NCBI GenBank assembly: GCA_903918645.1
Contig: CAIXFH010000042.1
Location: 1 to 33,351, forward strand
Direction: 5' to 3'
Length of the DNA: 33,351 nt
Source of the DNA: an uncultured Actinomycetes bacterium
GTDB lineage: Bacteria > Actinomycetota > Actinomycetes > S36-B12 > CAIYMF01
Shown here: positions 1 through 8,261 of the stretch, one piece after another
Layout: every line of letters starts with the position of its first letter
Position numbering within the stretch: the stretch's first letter is position 1
Translations under genes and position numbers: made by a program
The notes under the pieces: generated by a model
The model's input: only the letters and a program-made list of their open reading frames with translations
Databases searched by the model: none
What the model was told of the DNA's origin: nothing

Positions 1-33
1 AGTGGCCCGGAACCGTATTGGTTCCGGGCCACT
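1..33 (-). terminator. Strong hairpin downstream of groEL
   Basis: A perfect 14-bp stem (1-14 pairs with 20-33) with a 5-nt loop lies about 55 bp past the groEL stop codon. It is the likely terminator of groEL. Any T-tract on the minus strand would lie outside the window, so only the stem can be judged. Confidence 0.75.
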
Positions 34-87
34 CGCGTTTGTTAATGCAGTTAATTCAGCTAACGCAGAGCGCGCAAGGGCAGGGAC

Positions 88-1830
<1,743 letters not shown>

Positions 1831-1870
1831 TTACGAGTACTTCACTCATTCAGGCCTAGCCGCCCGAGGG

Positions 1871-1897
1871 CTGTCACTCGGCCTGGTCGAGTGCTAA
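1871..1897. promoter_or_regulatory. CIRCE operator, proximal copy
   Basis: The right half-site GAGTGCTAA (1889-1897) matches the CIRCE consensus exactly. Nine bases to its left is CTGTCACTC (1871-1879), which keeps the CACTC core. CIRCE is the HrcA repressor operator, with two 9-bp half-sites separated by 9 bp; the spacer here is exactly 9. It lies upstream of groEL on the template side. Confidence 0.8.
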
Positions 1898-1901
1898 CTC
1901 T

Positions 1902-1931
1902 ATTGTTGGCACTCTCGGGGGTCGAGTGCAA
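1902..1931 (-). promoter_or_regulatory. Candidate groEL promoter
   Basis: On the minus strand TTGCAC (1931-1926) and AACAAT (1907-1902) are separated by 18 bp and are embedded in the distal CIRCE. This would place HrcA binding over the promoter. The -10 is weak, so this is only a suggestion. The rest of the 429-bp gap between groEL and the next gene (1933-2145) shows nothing else I can name. Confidence 0.35.
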
Positions 1932-1932
1932 G
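1906..1932. promoter_or_regulatory. CIRCE operator, distal copy
   Basis: TTGGCACTC (1906-1914) and GAGTGCAAG (1924-1932) are separated by exactly 9 bp, matching the consensus TTAGCACTC-N9-GAGTGCTAA with three differences. It sits 8 bp from the first CIRCE, giving a tandem HrcA operator. Confidence 0.85.
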
Positions 1933-2145
1933 CCGGTCAACGATGTTCGCCCGTTTTTGAGCACAAAGTCGTGCCAGCCACGGCCCAGGAAAGGTGGTGG
2001 AGAATCCGCGGAGCAGTGGTCGAGTCGCCGTCGAGGGGTAGCCGATCTGCCTCCACGAGCCGGCTCGCCAACGTCGCTCACAACTGGGGCAGACGGATCC
2101 AAGCGTTGTCAGGAAAACAAGGTGGTACAGGTTCACACTGGGGAT

Positions 2146-2487
2146 ATGAGCAGCACAGAGCGCGAGGACGGCGGTATCGACAGCGGCTTCGAGCCGTACG
2201 GCGAGCGGGCCTATCGCGGACGGGGGCAACGGGGCGACGAGGTGGCCGATGCGCTGACGCGCGAACTCACCGAGGAATTCGCCTCCGATGATCCGGCCGC
2301 TGAGTTCGCGCCACATCGGGAGGGGTACCGCGAGGGAATTGTCGGGCGGCTCGTTGAGGACGAGGGCGGACCCAACGTGGCGCACGACGACGTCCTAGCC
2401 CACGATTCCGGTGAGGATGACGACCTAACCGCAGAAGAAGCAGCTCTGCACTACGTCGACCCCGACAACGACCCCATCCCCGAGTAA
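2146..2487 (+). CDS. Small acidic DUF5709-like protein
   Basis: A 113-aa very acidic, soluble protein with no signal peptide or membrane segment. The stretch GRLVEDEGG followed by an acidic linker and a C-terminal LTAEEAALHYVD resembles DUF5709, a small actinobacterial family of unknown function that I remember near groEL2 in mycobacteria. I start it at ATG 2146; the frame is open upstream to 1891, but that part runs over the groEL operator and does not look like protein. The ribosome binding site is weak. A terminator with a T-tract follows 37 bp after the stop, supporting a real single-gene transcript. Function is unknown; the family assignment is from pattern memory only. Confidence 0.7.
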   Translation: MSSTEREDGGIDSGFEPYGERAYRGRGQRGDEVADALTRELTEEFASDDPAAEFAPHREGYREGIVGRLVEDEGGPNVAHDDVLAHDSGEDDDLTAEEAALHYVDPDNDPIPE

Positions 2488-2508
2488 CACCCCCACCCGT
2501 TCTTTTGC

Positions 2509-2555
2509 CATCAATGTGCCCCCGACTGCGCTAGACGCAGTTTTTCGTCCCCATT
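2509..2555 (+). repeat. Left arm of 47-bp inverted repeat flanking the aminotransferase
   Basis: This 47-bp stretch is the reverse complement of 4106-4152 with a single mismatch (at 2547); 38 bp (2509-2546) are perfectly identical. It contains a terminator hairpin, but the identity extends well beyond the hairpin on both sides, so it is a copied sequence rather than chance similarity between terminators. Confidence 0.9.
2525..2545 (+). terminator. Rho-independent terminator after the DUF5709-like gene
   Basis: ACTGCG (2525-2530) pairs with CGCAGT (2536-2541) around a 5-nt loop and is followed by a run of five T. It terminates the plus-strand gene ending at 2487 and points toward the aminotransferase gene. 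Confidence 0.8.
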
Positions 2556-2654
2556 AGGCGCGCGCGCAACGCGCCCAGCCCCCTCGGCCGAAACATGAAC
2601 CTGGATCAGCGGGGCGACGATCCTCGGGCGACGGGCGCGCCAGGCATGAACGTT

Positions 2655-4022
2655 TCAGGAGACGAGTTCGTGCACCAGGGATCGCAGCGTGTGCAAGTAG
2701 TGGTCGACGTCGGCTTCCGTGTGGTCAATACCTGCGGCCGGCCCCGAGCCTTCGATCGCCTCCCACACCCCCCGGTTCCCGCCATAGACACGAAGTAGCG
2801 CCCACAACGACGGGTGCAACTGGGTCCGCGCTTCGGCTGCATTAGTGGGCTGCGTGCCACTGAAGCAATATCCAGAGCGGTTAAACAAGCGATGCGCTCG
2901 CCAGGGCAAGCCAGCTTCGATCGACACAACGTCGATCCCATCGGCGAGGCGGGCGCCCAAACGTGCCGCGTTGTCATACACGTCGTCTAGCAAAACCTCA
3001 ACAAGTACAGCCCTACACGCCGCCATCTGAAGCGCGTTGGCAAACAGCGTGCCTCCGGTGGCCCCCCAGCCGTCCGTTTCCATGAACGTCGCGAGCTCGG
3101 ACCGCATCCCGTAGGCACCAACCGGAACACCGCCGCCGATCGACTTCCCGAGAATCACCATGTCGGGATCGAGATTCCAGCGACCGGTCAATCCGCCCGG
3201 CCCAGCCATCTGCGTGTGCGTCTCATCGAGCAGCAACAAGGTCCCGTGCTCGCGGGTGGCTCGTCGTAGATCGCTGTGGAAGTTTGGGCTGGGGAGGATA
3301 ACCCCCTGGTGGTTGGTCATCGCAGGTTCGGTGAGCACTGCCGCGACCCGTCCCGTGCGCAGCAGAAGGTCGACAGACTCAATGTCGTTGAAGACGGCAA
3401 ATGTGATGCCGGATACGTGGCCCGGCAAGATTCCCGCCCACTGCGGGACTGCTGCTCCGTCGACCGCGCGAATCGCCTGCGTCTCATCAGCGTGCCCGTG
3501 ATAGTGACCGTCGAACAGCACCACAAGGTTGCGACCTGTGGCGCCGCGTGCAACCCGAAGTGCCTCTGACACAGCGTTTGTCGCCGAAGCGGTGAACTGC
3601 CAGGACGGTAAGGCGAAGCGGCGAGCCAACTCGCCCGCCACAACGAGCGCATCTTCTGTGGGCTGAAGAAACTGTGCGCCGAGTGCCAACCGGGCAGCAA
3701 CGGCCTCGGTGATCTCCGGACGAGCGTGGCCGGTGAACACACTCGAGTCGGCAAGATTGAAATCGAGATAACGATGGCCGTCGACGTCGAGGATCCACTT
3801 GCCGGCGCCGGACTCCACCCACACCGGCTGGTGCTCATACAGGCTGGACATCCAGGCCATCGGGACCCCACGTGCCATACGTGGATGGGCGCGGGCCGTC
3901 AATTGTGCGCTCTTTGGCCGTGCCCGCTCGAATCGCTCGGTCTCGCGTTGGCGCAGCGCCTCGACGCGCACCTGCGTCACGCCGAACTTCTGCGTCATCT
4001 CATCACTCGCACGATCGTCCAT
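2655..4022 (-). CDS. Class III PLP aminotransferase (glutamate-1-semialdehyde aminomutase-like)
   Basis: A 455-aa fold-type I PLP enzyme of the class III aminotransferase family. The PLP lysine is K293 in VILGKSIGGGVPVGAYG, very like the HemL motif, and the cofactor-ring aspartate is D266 in LLLLDETHT. FDGHYHGH and EPAMTN also follow the GSA-aminomutase pattern. It is not a standard HemL: the usual SGTEA substrate motif reads SATNA and there is a longer N-terminal helix of about 50 residues. Substrate is therefore unknown. It stands alone between two inverted terminators. The start is uncertain: ATG 4022 has no clear ribosome binding site, and ATG 3998 is an alternative. I see no convincing promoter between it and the terminator upstream. 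GC and codon use look like the neighbours. Confidence 0.88.
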   Translation of the reverse strand: MDDRASDEMTQKFGVTQVRVEALRQRETERFERARPKSAQLTARAHPRMARGVPMAWMSSLYEHQPVWVESGAGKWILDVDGHRYLDFNLADSSVFTGHARPEITEAVAARLALGAQFLQPTEDALVVAGELARRFALPSWQFTASATNAVSEALRVARGATGRNLVVLFDGHYHGHADETQAIRAVDGAAVPQWAGILPGHVSGITFAVFNDIESVDLLLRTGRVAAVLTEPAMTNHQGVILPSPNFHSDLRRATREHGTLLLLDETHTQMAGPGGLTGRWNLDPDMVILGKSIGGGVPVGAYGMRSELATFMETDGWGATGGTLFANALQMAACRAVLVEVLLDDVYDNAARLGARLADGIDVVSIEAGLPWRAHRLFNRSGYCFSGTQPTNAAEARTQLHPSLWALLRVYGGNRGVWEAIEGSGPAAGIDHTEADVDHYLHTLRSLVHELVS

Positions 4023-4105
4023 GACCAGATGTTGGCAGAAAGTGCCAAGTCAGGAGGCTTGATGGACTGGTCGTTTGGCGCTCAATGCGAGCCCCGAGCG
4101 ATCTC

Positions 4106-4152
4106 AATGGGGAGGAAAAACTGCGTCTAGCGCAGTCGGGGGCACATTGATG
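4106..4152 (-). repeat. Right arm of 47-bp inverted repeat flanking the aminotransferase
   Basis: Reverse complement of 2509-2555, 46 of 47 positions matching. The two arms enclose only the aminotransferase gene. No transposase and no target-site duplication is visible outside the arms. Confidence 0.9.
4116..4136 (-). terminator. Rho-independent terminator after the sulfur-carrier gene
   Basis: The same hairpin as at 2525-2545 but on the minus strand, with stem 4131-4136/4120-4125 and a T-tract (A run 4116-4120 on the plus strand). It lies 22 bp after the stop of the CysO-like gene and points toward the aminotransferase start. Confidence 0.8.
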
Positions 4153-4157
4153 AGGAA

Positions 4158-4439
4158 CTAGCCGCCGGCGACGGCGGGGATTATGGAGACGGACGCTCGT
4201 TCGCTGACCGGGGTGGCCAGACCGTCTGTGAAGCGGACGTCTTCGTCATCGACGTAGATGTTGACGAATCGTCGAAGGGCGCCTTGGTCATCAAGGACTC
4301 TGGCGCTGATTCCTGGGGCAACAGCCTCAAGAGCGCTGAGCAAGCCCGTGAGTTCGCCACCAGGGAAATCCACCTTCACCTCGGACGCGCCATCGGTGTA
4401 GGTACGCAAGATCGTGGGAATCCGAACTGAGACGGCCAT
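4158..4439 (-). CDS. MoaD/ThiS-family sulfur carrier protein (CysO-like)
   Basis: A 93-aa ubiquitin-fold sulfur carrier ending in the Gly-Gly dipeptide (PAVAGG) that is thiocarboxylated at the C-terminus. SVRIPTILRTYT, RRFVNIYVDDEDVRF and IIPAVAGG closely match my memory of M. tuberculosis CysO, which delivers sulfide to CysM. Here the partner is different: the gene starts 5 bp after the stop of a threonine-synthase-like gene, and its ribosome binding site (GGGAAG) is made of that gene's last codons. Both are downstream of a SAM-I riboswitch, so the carrier most likely supplies sulfur for homocysteine or methionine synthesis. No Mec-type hydrolase or activating MoeB-like enzyme is in the window. 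Confidence 0.93.
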   Translation of the reverse strand: MAVSVRIPTILRTYTDGASEVKVDFPGGELTGLLSALEAVAPGISARVLDDQGALRRFVNIYVDDEDVRFTDGLATPVSERASVSIIPAVAGG

Positions 4440-4444
4440 CGTGA

Positions 4445-6277
4445 CTACTTCCCTGTGGCTGGGGTCGAGGGGGACGCCAGTGCGGGCTGCTCGGGGCTAC
4501 CAGCGCCAGCGCCAATGCCAGCACCAAAGCCAGGCAATTCAGCATCCGCCGAGACCGACGCGTCAGCCGAAGCCGGGCCAGCGCCAAGGCCAAAGCCAGG
4601 CAACTCAGCATCCGCCGAGTCCGACGCGTCAGCCGAAGCCGGTCCAGCACCAAGGCCAGCTCCAGCGCCTGCGCCAGCGCCAGCGCCACTGCCAATGCCA
4701 GCGCCAAAGCCAGGCAATTCAGCATCCGCCGAGACCGACGCGTCAGCCGAAGCCGAAGCCGGGCCAGCGCCAAGGCCAAAGCCAGGCAACTCAGCGTCAG
4801 CCGAAGCCGACGCAGGGCCCGCACCCGCCGAAGCCGACGCCGACGCAGGGCCCGCCCCGGCCGAGGCGACGGCCGACTCGGGCTCCGACGCGGTCGCGAA
4901 CTGAGTGCCACGAGCAAGGGCCGCAGCGGCGGTTCGTGAATCTGCCGTGCGCGCAAGCACCGCGGTGACAGCGTCGATGTCTGCTGCAATCGTTGCGGTT
5001 GGCCCGACCTGACCAGCAATGGCGTCGAGGGTCTTCAACCCGTCGCCGGTGTTGAGGATCACGGTCTCAGCGGAAGGATCAAGGAGTCCCGCTGCCAGCA
5101 ATTTGCGCAACGTCGCAACAACGACACCGCCTGCGGTCTCGGCGAAGATGCCCTCAGTCTCGGCGAGCAGACGGATACCTTCGACGATCTCGACGTCGCT
5201 TACGTCCTCAATCGCCCCGCCAGTTCGACGCACGGCGTCGAGCGCATAAGGGCCATCAGCTGGGTTACCGATCGCTAGCGACTTGGCGATCGTGTCGGGT
5301 CGAACCGGACGCACGACGTCGTGACCGGCACGGAAGGCAGCCGACACAGGTGAACACCCAGTGGCCTGCGCGCCGAACATGCGATACGGCGACTCGGCGA
5401 CCAGCCCGAGTTCGATGAACTCCCGAAAAGCCTTGTCTACCTTGGTAAGCAGTGATCCCGATGCAATCGGTGCGACCACCTGAGCTGGCAGTCGCCAGCC
5501 CAACTGCTCGGCGATCTCGAAGCCCACCGTCTTGGAACCTTCGGCGTAGTAGGGACGAAGGTTGACGTTGACAAATCCCCAGTCAGCGGTGAGCGGATCA
5601 CCGACAAGCTCCGAGCAAAGTCGGTTGACGTCGTCGTAGTTTCCATTGACCGCAAGCAGTGTGCCGCCATAGGTAGCAGTGGAAAGCACCTTGCCGTCTT
5701 CGAGGTTGCTCGGAATGACGACGACCGAACTCTGGCCCGCACGAGCCGCAGCAGCAGCAACCGCGTTGGCCAGGTTGCCGGTGGAGGCGCACGCAATCGT
5801 GGTCAGCCCCAACCGACGAGCAGCACTTTGCGCAACCGCAACGACTCGATCCTTGAAGGAGTGTGTGGGGTTGCCGCTGTCGTCTTTGACCCACAGGGTG
5901 CCGGTCATGCCCAAAGCTCTAGCGAGGTTGTCAGCACGCACCAATTTGGTCAGCCCGGGATTGAGGTTGGGCTCGCTGCCGGCAAAGGACGCCACCGGCA
6001 GCAGACACGAGTAGCGCCACATGGAATTTGGCCCAGCCTCGATCCGCGCGCGAGTCACGTCGACGAATTCATAGCCCACCTCAAGTGGGCCGAAGCACTC
6101 GACACACGCATAGGCCGCGCCAAGTGAGTAAGAGGTGCCACATTCACGGCAGGTGAGCCGGGCTGCGGGGCCAAAGTCTGGGGTTGGGGGCGGCACATCC
6201 AGGGCATCCTGGGTAACCGGCAGGTCCGCAGGTGATGCGGCGACCGAGACTTCAGCAGAAACAGATAGCGAGGTCAC
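4445..6277 (-). CDS. Threonine-synthase-like PLP enzyme with low-complexity tail (possible homocysteine synthase)
   Basis: A 610-aa fold-type II PLP enzyme. An N-terminal zinc-ribbon-like knuckle (C43, C46, C58, C61) precedes the catalytic domain; K142 in THSFKDR is the Schiff-base lysine and ASTGN (165-169) the phosphate-binding loop. Residues 1-460 match threonine synthase, which acts on O-phosphohomoserine. Residues 465-610 are an unusual Ala/Gly/Ser/Asp tail with four copies of SADAELPGFG. The GTG start at 6277 has GGGAAAGG 7 bp upstream. A SAM-I riboswitch lies in its leader and a CysO-like carrier gene is coupled downstream. Threonine synthase is not normally SAM-controlled, so I infer an enzyme that joins carrier-bound sulfide to O-phosphohomoserine, as I recall reported for Streptomyces MetM/MetO. 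Plain ThrC remains possible. Confidence 0.9.
   Translation of the reverse strand: MTSLSVSAEVSVAASPADLPVTQDALDVPPPTPDFGPAARLTCRECGTSYSLGAAYACVECFGPLEVGYEFVDVTRARIEAGPNSMWRYSCLLPVASFAGSEPNLNPGLTKLVRADNLARALGMTGTLWVKDDSGNPTHSFKDRVVAVAQSAARRLGLTTIACASTGNLANAVAAAAARAGQSSVVVIPSNLEDGKVLSTATYGGTLLAVNGNYDDVNRLCSELVGDPLTADWGFVNVNLRPYYAEGSKTVGFEIAEQLGWRLPAQVVAPIASGSLLTKVDKAFREFIELGLVAESPYRMFGAQATGCSPVSAAFRAGHDVVRPVRPDTIAKSLAIGNPADGPYALDAVRRTGGAIEDVSDVEIVEGIRLLAETEGIFAETAGGVVVATLRKLLAAGLLDPSAETVILNTGDGLKTLDAIAGQVGPTATIAADIDAVTAVLARTADSRTAAAALARGTQFATASEPESAVASAGAGPASASASAGAGPASASADAELPGFGLGAGPASASADASVSADAELPGFGAGIGSGAGAGAGAGAGLGAGPASADASDSADAELPGFGLGAGPASADASVSADAELPGFGAGIGAGAGSPEQPALASPSTPATGK
4448..4885 (-). 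repeat. Nested repeats encoding the C-terminal tail of the threonine-synthase-like enzyme
   Basis: The 3-prime quarter of the gene is built from 6-bp (GCCAGC/GCCGAA-like) units nested in larger blocks. A block beginning at 4511 recurs at 4691, about 180 bp away, nearly unchanged except for a 6-bp insertion. All length changes visible are multiples of three, so the frame is kept. Confidence 0.85.
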
Positions 6278-6291
6278 AACGAGGCCTTTCC

Positions 6292-6441
6292 CTCATCTTT
6301 CCAATCGACGTTCGATCGGACGGAGTTGGCACCTTCACCGGATGACCTCAAGTTCGCGACAGAAAATCGCACAACTCGCGGGGTATTCCGGGTGGTTGCC
6401 GGGGCTTCATCGGGCCGTATCCCTCTGCCCCTCTGGATGAG
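6292..6441 (-). promoter_or_regulatory. SAM-I (S-box) riboswitch
   Basis: Read on the minus strand, the leader begins CTCATC (6441-6436) and ends GAAAGATGAG (6301-6292), forming the P1 stem. Between them are the S-box signatures GATGAAGCCCCGGCAACC and GGTGCCAACTCC, and a P4 hairpin of CCGATCG/CGATTGG. These are the hallmark core elements of the SAM-I aptamer. The 3-prime strand of P1 runs directly into the ribosome binding site GGGAAAGG of the GTG start at 6277, with GAGG and CCTC able to enclose it, so translation initiation is the likely control point. High SAM should switch the operon off. The rest of the 359-bp gap to gpgS (6442-6636) should hold the divergent promoters, which I cannot pinpoint. 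Confidence 0.95.
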
Positions 6442-6636
6442 CAACTGTTCTGTTGTGCTGGGTGAGAGCCTCAGCCCCTGCCGTAAAAGCACGGCCACGT
6501 TCAGCCTGCAGGTGATCAGCACTCTATGCCAGTCCCGAGGGGCGGGACGAGCGCAGTCCATATCGTGAGATGGGCAGTTCTGGTCGGGTGGTGGCATCAT
6601 TGACCTGCAGCACGGCCATCGAGGGGACGAGGAAGC

Positions 6637-7626
6637 ATGCGCGCGGACGTATCAGATTGGTTTGCCCGGCGCACCACCAAAGCCGAGGAGTGGCCGCGGG
6701 CTGGCCTGCTCTCCACCAAGGGTGACACGACCGTCTCGGTTGTGCTCCCCGCGCTGAACGAGGAAGCAACCATCGGGCGCATCCTCGACCAAATCCACTT
6801 GGTCCTCGGCGACGGCGCCCCGAGCGGTCAGCGGCTCGTTGACGAACTCGTGGTGATCGACGGCGGTTCCATCGATCGCACCGCCGCGATCGCCCGCGAT
6901 CGCGGCGCACGAGTGGAAGCCCGAGCCAGCATCCTGCCCGACCAAATGTCGGCATCGGGCAAGGGCGATTCGATGTGGCGTTCGCTCGCGGTCACCACCG
7001 GTGACATCGTCGTGTTCATCGACGCCGACTTGCAGAGCTTCACCCCGTCGTACATCACTGGCCTTCTCGGACCCCTGCTCACCGATCCTGATGTCGCGAT
7101 GGTCAAGGCCGTCTACGAACGCCCGTTGTTCGACGGCTCATCGGTGATCAACGCTGGTGGCGGGCGAGTCACCGAACTGATGGCGCGTCCACTGCTCAAT
7201 CTGCTCTGGCCTCAACTCGCCGGGATCATCCAGCCGCTGGGCGGCGAATACGCGGCGCGGCGCGAATTACTCGAACAGTTGCCATTCCCGTGTGGGTACG
7301 GGGTCGAACTCGCCCTGCTCACCGACGCCCTCGAGCGCTGCGGACTCGACGGGCTCGCCCAGGTCGACCTCGGTGTCCGGGTCCACCGGCACCAACACGA
7401 CAGCAGTTTGGGACGCATGGCGGCGGAGATTCTCCGTACTGCATTCGAGCGGCTCGAGCGACGAGGCGATCTGTGCCATCTCGATGAGTTCGGCCGCAGC
7501 CTTACCCAGTTTGCACGCGACAGCGACGGATTCACCGAGCACGTTAGCGACGTGATGTCCCTCGAGCATTCACCGATGATCTCAGTCCCCGAGTACGCGG
7601 CGCGTTACCAATCCAGCGTCAACTGA
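6637..7626 (+). CDS. gpgS: Glucosyl-3-phosphoglycerate synthase (GT-A, GT81)
   Basis: A 329-aa retaining glycosyltransferase that transfers glucose from a nucleotide sugar to 3-phosphoglycerate, the first step toward glucosylglycerate and, in mycobacteria, methylglucose lipopolysaccharides. The GT-A core starts with VSVVLPALNEEATIG, the metal-binding DxD is FIDADLQS (D129, D131), and PLGGEYAARRELLEQLPFPCGYGVE is a stretch I associate with GpgS. Length is normal. The ATG at 6637 has GAGGAAG a few bases upstream. It is transcribed divergently from the SAM-regulated operon. I see no partner phosphatase (gpgP) next to it. Confidence 0.93.
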   Translation: MRADVSDWFARRTTKAEEWPRAGLLSTKGDTTVSVVLPALNEEATIGRILDQIHLVLGDGAPSGQRLVDELVVIDGGSIDRTAAIARDRGARVEARASILPDQMSASGKGDSMWRSLAVTTGDIVVFIDADLQSFTPSYITGLLGPLLTDPDVAMVKAVYERPLFDGSSVINAGGGRVTELMARPLLNLLWPQLAGIIQPLGGEYAARRELLEQLPFPCGYGVELALLTDALERCGLDGLAQVDLGVRVHRHQHDSSLGRMAAEILRTAFERLERRGDLCHLDEFGRSLTQFARDSDGFTEHVSDVMSLEHSPMISVPEYAARYQSSVN

Positions 7627-7698
7627 TCCAGCAATGAGGGCCCGACTCACTGAGCAGCGCCCCCGCTGCAACCCACTTAGTGAATCACTTCAGTCCGC

Positions 7699-7767
7699 GA
7701 GCAAGCCCCCGTCGCTGCGGAAGTCCCAGCCGAGCAAGCCCCCATCGCTGAGCAAGCCCCCATCGCT
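7699..7767 (+). repeat. 18-bp direct repeats in the gap after gpgS
   Basis: The unit GAGCAAGCCCCCATCGCT occurs twice in tandem (7732-7749 and 7750-7767), with a one-base variant at 7699-7716. It lies in the 184-bp gap downstream of gpgS and does not form an obvious hairpin. Confidence 0.85.
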
Positions 7768-7810
7768 GAGCAACACCGTCGACGACCAGCACGTCAGCGT
7801 CGGCTAAGCA

Positions 7811-8251
7811 GTGCGCTCTGCATACCGGCTACGTCAAGTCGTCAACGCCGTCAACTTTTCGACACTGTCGGGTTTGGTGCTGGCGAAATTCCTTGGCGCG
7901 CAGTTGCGCCGCGGGCCAGACGGACTCGTTCTGGCCACCTCGGGCAGGCGACAACTTCCCTACATAGGTGCGATAACCATCGGCAACGTGATCGTGTTGC
8001 CCGGCGCTGGGCCATGGAGTGCTGAGTTGATGGCCCATGAGACTCGTCATGCCGGCCAATGGGCGGCGTGCGTGATCGTATTTCTGCCGCTGTACTGGCT
8101 AGCCTGCGCATGGTCATTCGCGCGATGCGGAGATCACTTCAGCGGCAACTGGTTTGAGCGCGATGCAGGGCTACACGCGGGGGGCTATCTCGAGCGTCCG
8201 CCCAGGACTCTATGGCGCGGTAAGAAACTCAATCCCCCCGCATCGGGCTAA
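7811..8251 (+). CDS. Small protein with HETRH motif and membrane segment
   Basis: A 146-aa protein that I do not recognise by name. It has a central AHETRHAGQW, an HExxH-type signature, followed directly by a hydrophobic stretch (VIVFLPLYWLACAWSF) and then GNWFERDAGLHAGGYLERP. Similar short actinobacterial proteins, usually annotated hypothetical, share the AHExRHxxQY, LPLY and NxFERxAGL pattern as I remember them. A zinc peptidase activity is possible but no third ligand is certain, so it should not be called a protease. It begins with GTG and has no clear ribosome binding site. It is convergent with the VirR-like gene, their stop codons being 10 bp apart. Confidence 0.7.
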   Translation: MRSAYRLRQVVNAVNFSTLSGLVLAKFLGAQLRRGPDGLVLATSGRRQLPYIGAITIGNVIVLPGAGPWSAELMAHETRHAGQWAACVIVFLPLYWLACAWSFARCGDHFSGNWFERDAGLHAGGYLERPPRTLWRGKKLNPPASG

Positions 8252-8261
8252 CGCACGAACC

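Noticed and set aside
2557-2575. GGCGCG/CGCGCC hairpin as terminator for the aminotransferase gene
   Set aside because: Only 6 bp, in a CG-alternating stretch and with no T-run; too weak to list.
2655-4022. Naming the aminotransferase hemL
   Set aside because: The PLP-lysine motif fits, but the substrate-binding SGTEA motif is altered and the gene is not with other heme genes.
2509-4152. Insertion sequence with terminal inverted repeats
   Set aside because: No transposase is inside and no target-site duplication is visible; reported instead as an unexplained inverted repeat.
4414-4968. Plus-strand open frames over the repeat tail of the threonine-synthase-like gene
   Set aside because: Repeats without stops create long frames in every phase; the minus frame continues a real enzyme.
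4445-6277. Calling the enzyme CysM because it sits beside a CysO-like gene
   Set aside because: The zinc-knuckle N-terminus, the length and the HSFKDR motif fit threonine synthase rather than cysteine synthase.
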